Of a stretch of DNA of 64,000 nucleotides, positions 59,715 through 64,000 are shown piece by piece (the first letter of the stretch is position 1; every line of letters begins with the position of its first letter). The DNA comes from Angiostrongylus vasorum (lineage: Eukaryota > Nematoda > Chromadorea > Rhabditida > Metastrongylidae). Location of the stretch: the NCBI GenBank assembly GCA_018806985.1, contig JADANN010000355.1, forward strand, positions 792,001 through 856,000, read 5' to 3'. The notes below the pieces were generated by a model. That model did not search any database. It worked only from the letters and a program-made list of their open reading frames with translations, and was not told the DNA's origin. The position numbers and the translations under genes are program-made.

Positions 59715-62432
59715 TTAATTGTGAAACAATTTAAGCAGCTTGCTACCCGTTTTAATCTTGCTGAGACTTGGCGTTTTATGTAATGGCACTGGTTTGGCTG
59801 GTTTAGCACGCACGCGACCGTTTGCACGAAGTGCGGAAAAAGCAGATTTCCCTTAAAAAATACTTTCTTACCCAGTGTATTTTCTCATAAAACGATCTTC
59901 AACATCAAATTTGTTATGAGAGTACGTTACTAGGCCTACGTATTCGTAACAAAGTGACACTGGTAAAAGTAACTTACTTGGAGTGACAATTTCCGAATCT
60001 GATGAACATAACCGTGGTGATGGGCTTCTTGTTCCAGTTAGGATATTCTGCAATTATAACTCTATCTTTTCGAATGGAAACTAACATGAAAGCTAAACTT
60101 TAGTGAGGGAAAACAGTGGATAAGAGACGGAAGCTTTAAATGAATGCAGAAGTTTTAAAACCCCGAATCTGAATCATTTACGGTTACCTGGAACGTTGTA
60201 TGAAGAAGCTGTGAAAGAGGGCGGGGATCGCCAGCAGCTGACGATTCGGCGAAATGTATTTTGTACTTGTTAGCCATAGCTTCACCTTCAGCTTCAGAAA
60301 CTTGCCTATAGATGTATTAATCACATGACTCATAAATAACAACCAACCAAAACTATAGCGGTAGAATTTCTTGGATACTTGGAACCCGTCCTTACTGACT
60401 CTGCGGGTCCGATCATAATTTCCACTTTTCGGGAGTTTTGCTAGTTTAGCCATTAAGGTTACCTGGAGTCCTGAGGTCAGCTAGGCCAAAGTATGCCCCA
60501 GGTCGTCACCACCACAGGCAGTTGTCATCTTTGTGGATTACAGGGAGATTTCCACCATGCGACTTGTTTCATACTAAGACGGTGGTAGATCGCTGTATCG
60601 GTTTATTTTAGCTGGGCTTCCTGATGGAAACGCCGAACTCCTTTTCAGCTTGTGAGGCCCTGTCTGGGGGATAAATGCTACCGATGTACATCGCAGCCTG
60701 AACCGAGGAACAGCTCTCAGCTACGATGAGGTAGTAAACAGTTATGAGGATAATGGTAGTATTAATGGTTAAAGCAGACAAAATCATTGTATTTTAAACC
60801 ACGATGAGAATCAACCTTCCATAATTTTTTTACCAGTTCAAACACAGTGAACAAAACAAACCGAACAACACAATTACAATTTTCTGTTTTCACATTTTCA
60901 TAACTATGAGCGCGTGTGGCGCAGTGGTTGGAGGCGCCATGCAATACATATGGGATCGATTACAGGGCCCTTGGCGCGCCAAGCCTTCCATTCCTCCGCA
61001 ATCGGCAAATAGGTAACAGACTCGTCTGGAAGCATAGCAGAACTGGCTCGATCCATCGGTAGGCCACTGCGAGTCATTGTAAAGGCCAGATATGCATTCA
61101 GTCATCTCCAACGATACTTAATGAAGTCGAATGCATGGAGTATCCCTTAGAGATTGATTAACGCCAGGAGCTTTATCCGTTTTTATCCGTTATACCCCTC
61201 ACAACTACTTGATGCTCTTTGAAGTACGCAATAATATATTAAGTATAAATGGAACAAATACTATATTATCTTAGCAAGAAAATAATTTTATAGCAATCAC
61301 AAATTTCCATATCAAATGTTCACCTGTATCGCTCCAAATCGCTTTTATTTCCAAGCAAAATTGTTTTATGCTCTCTCGAACATAACAGATGCTCGTGTTT
61401 TGATATCCTCTCAAGGATGTTTTCTGCGTATCTGAAAATATATTGCGACGAGAAAATGCTTCTTCAATGCCGATGTGGAAATTACTAATACGCAGTTGAA
61501 AGCACAATTTTGAACTTTTTAATTTACTGACTATTTTTTTATGGCAAGGTATTATGTGAAATGGAACCACAACGATACTGAGATATTTGCAAAAACCAGA
61601 ACGCCAAGGTAGCCTTGAACCCACAACTACCGTTTCCGGGAGCTTGCGATTTGCCTATTGCACCAGCAACAACCCTTGCTTTGCCTTTCTCTTAACCACT
61701 TTTTAACCCTAACGGTGCCATCAGCAACCAACGAGAATGATTTGAGGAGCACAAGTCGGCATTGAACCTAATAAAGCTAAGGCTGCGGCCGAAGTCAGAA
61801 GTCTAACTTTCTACTTACTGCCCATTATGATGCAATGGGTAGGTATAAGCCCATGGAAAGGGTAGCTGCGGCCTCAAAGTTGGCTTGGCACCTAAGTTTT
61901 GTAGAAATGTGAGCACTATTGCGGTTGTATTACGAAGTTGGGCAATTCGAACTTAGCATCGAAGAAAACTACCGCAAAAAACGTACTGCAAGCTGAGTTG
62001 GCTAGTGACATCATATACTACGAGGTATACATCAGCCCATGCCATCCACCGCATCTCGTCGCGTGCAGCATCGTCTACAGTATCCATCATCCACACCATT
62101 AATGGCTGACCGCCTACTGTGTCCTGTCGACAATAGGTGTCCTCTGAAAGAAGATTACCTTGTATGAACAATGATCACTCATGTAATCAAACACAAATAA
62201 AGATACCTAAGCCCGAATCATACTCTCCAATAAACCGCTTCGTTATATATTTGACGGTTATAGCTAAAACATGGATAATCACCGGGTCCAAAAATAATAA
62301 AACATGGTAATCACCTATAATGAAGGGAGCTAGCGGTAAAATATAACTAATAGCTCATTTACCCGATTTACCAGAGCCTGCCATTCCTACCAAAGCCACA
62401 TGCATCTCACGTAGTGCAGTGGCCGACCTCAT
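59715..62432 (-). CDS. Ras-like small GTPase, RASL12/RERG type
   Basis: Seven exons in transcript order: 62432-62363, 62263-62207, 62143-61987, 61431-61324, 60305-60188, 60047-59978, 59851-59715; all phases agree, giving 238 aa. G1 is ALVGMAGSGKSA (about residues 14-25). KYITKRFIGEYDSGLEDTY is the switch I region with the conserved Thr. G3 is DTVDDAARDEM in place of DTAGQE. Then DVYLVVYDVTS, G4 LLGNKSD, RQVSEAEGEAMA, and G5 ESSAA. The C-terminus is Ser/Pro-rich (SPSPRLCSSDSEIVTP) and then basic (KTPSLSKIKTGSKLLKLFHN), with no CAAX box, so lipid anchoring is not expected. The order and the EYDxxLEDTY motif match RASL12-like proteins. ATG 62432 lies 3 bp after an AAG acceptor. Introns hold R3, SINE and fold-back copies. 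Confidence 0.94.
60367..60748 (-). repeat. R3 repeat, reversed, in a GTPase intron
   Basis: From CTTGGATACTTGGAACCCG to CTACGATGAGGTAGTAAACAG. Confidence 0.78.
60908..61180 (+). repeat. tRNA-like SINE, family A, in a GTPase intron
   Basis: Head GAGCGCGTGTGGCGCAGTGG, tail TTTATCCGTTTTTATCCG; antisense to the gene. Confidence 0.85.
61555..61925. repeat. Diverged fold-back element in a GTPase intron
   Basis: Left end ACTGAGATATTTGCAAAAAC; right-arm remnant CCTAAGTTTTGTAGAAATGTGAG at about 61890. Interior worn. Confidence 0.6.
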
Positions 62433-62455
62433 CACCTTAACAAAAGCGCATTTTC

Positions 62456-62480
62456 ATACATATATATGTATATATATGCA
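62456..62480. repeat. Short TA-rich microsatellite
   Basis: CATATATATGTATATATATGC, in the 77-bp gap between two minus-strand coding regions. Confidence 0.85.
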
Positions 62481-62509
62481 ATTCAAGTAGACAAAAAATG
62501 TTCACCACA

Positions 62510-62709
62510 TCAATCCTCTGGTGATGATGGCAAGTAGAACGTGAGCGGTTGGTCGGTGCGCACACGATCGAACGCTATAGCTAATGGATCTTGCGGATGG
62601 AACAGAAACACACAGGCAGTGCTTTTCGACGCTAACGCGGTTGGTAGGTTAAGCGAGCTAACATGATGATGTGTACGACGTGCGAAGATTCTGTATAGAA
62701 TGGTTTCCA
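62510..62709 (-). CDS. Possible last exon of an upstream minus-strand gene
   Basis: After an acceptor (GACTAAG) the minus strand is open for 66 codons to TGA at 62510: YRIFARRTHHHVSSLNLPTA, then ACVFLFHPQDPLAIAFDRVR and TFYLPSSPED. The text is protein-like with no low complexity. The stop is only 77 bp before the GTPase ATG. I do not recognise the family. It could also be an alternative 5' part of the GTPase gene, but the stop argues against that. Confidence 0.4.
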
Positions 62710-62844
62710 CTTAGTCAAAACAACTACCACAGACAACTTCTGGAATGCTGAACACTTCCAGACCCATTCATAGTTCCGTTTCTTTTTGAAAATGAATCGT
62801 ATCAGTAAAATATAAGACGTGGAGCCATCTCGACTATAAAGCAT

Positions 62845-64000
62845 TTTGAGAAAAAGAATCGTTGCAAAATTAATTACCCCTTCTAATCACATTTTACACT
62901 CACTTAGGTCAAGTTGAATTATTTTTTATGACACTCGCCACGTCCTCAGCGAAGAACAAAAAAAAATTCGAGTTTTCTTCAACAGAAATGTTGTAAAACA
63001 TGTGCTCAACAATAGCAGTATTAGTACACTGCCCTATTATTCAACAAACCTTTGCAGTAAATTCAATGAAAGGCACACTGGTGTAAGGTAGATCCAGCAA
63101 CTATTGGCTAAGACAGCTGTCACCTTAAACCACTGGTGGAAACGCTATAACACCTGTTCATCACTTCTACCCCGCCTTAGTGCAGACCGCAGTGGTCACA
63201 AGGAACGAAATCGGAAACATTGTCAATCATTAAACTGCCTGACAAATAATTCTATACACTCGATTTGAACACGTTTGACATGAGCACGATCTAACAAATC
63301 CGCTAAATTTTTTCATTTTATACGAATTTCATAGCTACAGTGCAAATCTCGGCACTCCTTTGACGGGACTCGTTTCCTCCCAACCATCATCCACGAAGGC
63401 TTCGGAACTTTTCGGAAGTGGGTTCGGCTAGTACTTGAAGATATTCCTGTCACTATGAATGCCGTTAAATACTGGTCGATTCAATTCTTCGTGGAATCCT
63501 GAGATAGTTGGGCATAGTGTTCACACCTGGATTGCAAAGAGTGAGCTGGTACTAGACAAGTCCTGTACCAATTTCCTGATCCAGGGAGCTAAGAGCTCTG
63601 GTGGGCCTAAGGCAATGTCGAACCATCACAGTGCTAACGATGAACCCCATCACTACCACCGCACTACCGGCCCATCTTCAGAAGAGAAAGAAACGAAAAC
63701 GATATAAAACAAAGACTGTATGGATTCATTTACTCATGAACAGTCAGCAGCATTTGTGTGAATGCAAAACTATGCATGACTGATGCACTCCACAGCAATT
63801 CGGTGCTGACAAAAGTTGCAGTGATGAAATTCGTATAGTACTTTTACTTTAACCACGAATCATAAAAAAACGATTAATTCGCTTCATTTTACACAGCACA
63901 AAAAATTGAACGAGGTGGACGATCTAAATGCATTCAGAGGTAAAATTAAAAATTTTTCGAATACGTAAACTCACCTTACTGGTCCAAGGTCGAACCGCAT
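62845..64000. other. Right-hand edge of the window
   Basis: No firm gene. An old reversed SINE remnant lies near 63540-63640 (GACAAGTCCTGTACCAATTTCC). At the very edge the minus strand reads MRFDLGPV and then a consensus GTGAGT donor (exon end 63975), so a minus-strand exon may enter from outside the window. Confidence 0.3.

Noticed and set aside
1..64000. A wholly new defence or biosynthetic system
   Set aside because: All firm genes belong to known animal families and the remaining structure is repeats; nothing here shows a co-located multi-gene system.

Overview
The window is eukaryotic and best read as nematode, probably a strongylid such as a hookworm. That placement is inferred from gene structure (short exons, TTTCAG-type acceptors, GTAAGT-type donors), from the five recognisable animal genes, and from the repeat content (RTE retrotransposons, cecropia/Hsmar1-like mariner, tRNA-like SINEs). 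No tool or database was used. All gene models were built by hand, and every accepted splice junction was checked for reading phase.

Five genes are complete and identifiable. (1) A sterol/acyl-CoA O-acyltransferase (SOAT/ACAT, MBOAT family) lies on + at 2778-16021, with 12 exons and 467 aa. (2) XPA, the nucleotide excision repair scaffold, lies on - at 17541-20923, convergent with SOAT, with 6 exons and 235 aa. (3) The mitochondrial glycine cleavage H protein (GCSH) lies on + at 25708-30595, with 5 exons and 160 aa. (4) A large tetraspanin lies on - at 34301-39261, with 8 exons and 403 aa. (5) A Ras-like small GTPase of the RASL12/RERG type lies on - at 59715-62432, with 7 exons and 238 aa and an altered G3 motif.

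Weaker genes are: a complete three-exon lysine-rich small protein (- 53177-54030); the 3' part of a divergent tubulin-tyrosine-ligase-like gene (- 45394-46158); multi-pass membrane gene candidates at + 21591-23788 and - 57593-58392; hydrophobic exons at - 47934-48200; and a possible last exon of a gene just upstream of the GTPase (- 62510-62709).

The rest is mostly repeats, many inside introns. There are two RTE non-LTR retrotransposons. The first (9215-12373) has its 5' part inverted. The second (40294-43703) is full length with an 11-bp target duplication. Two smaller RTE fragments, a dead 1.3-kb mariner, at least fifteen copies of a tRNA-like SINE, about nine copies of a ~390-bp unnamed repeat, palindromic fold-back elements and (TA)n microsatellites make up most of the remainder. 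Several repeats carry hammerhead-ribozyme-like cores (CTGAGGA...GAAACGTY); the clearest sits in both arms of a ~630-bp palindrome at 58757-59385, and this resembles Penelope-like retroelement terminal repeats. No wholly new biological system is demonstrated. The ribozyme-bearing palindromes, the twin-primed RTE and the unusual GTPase are the observations most worth following up.
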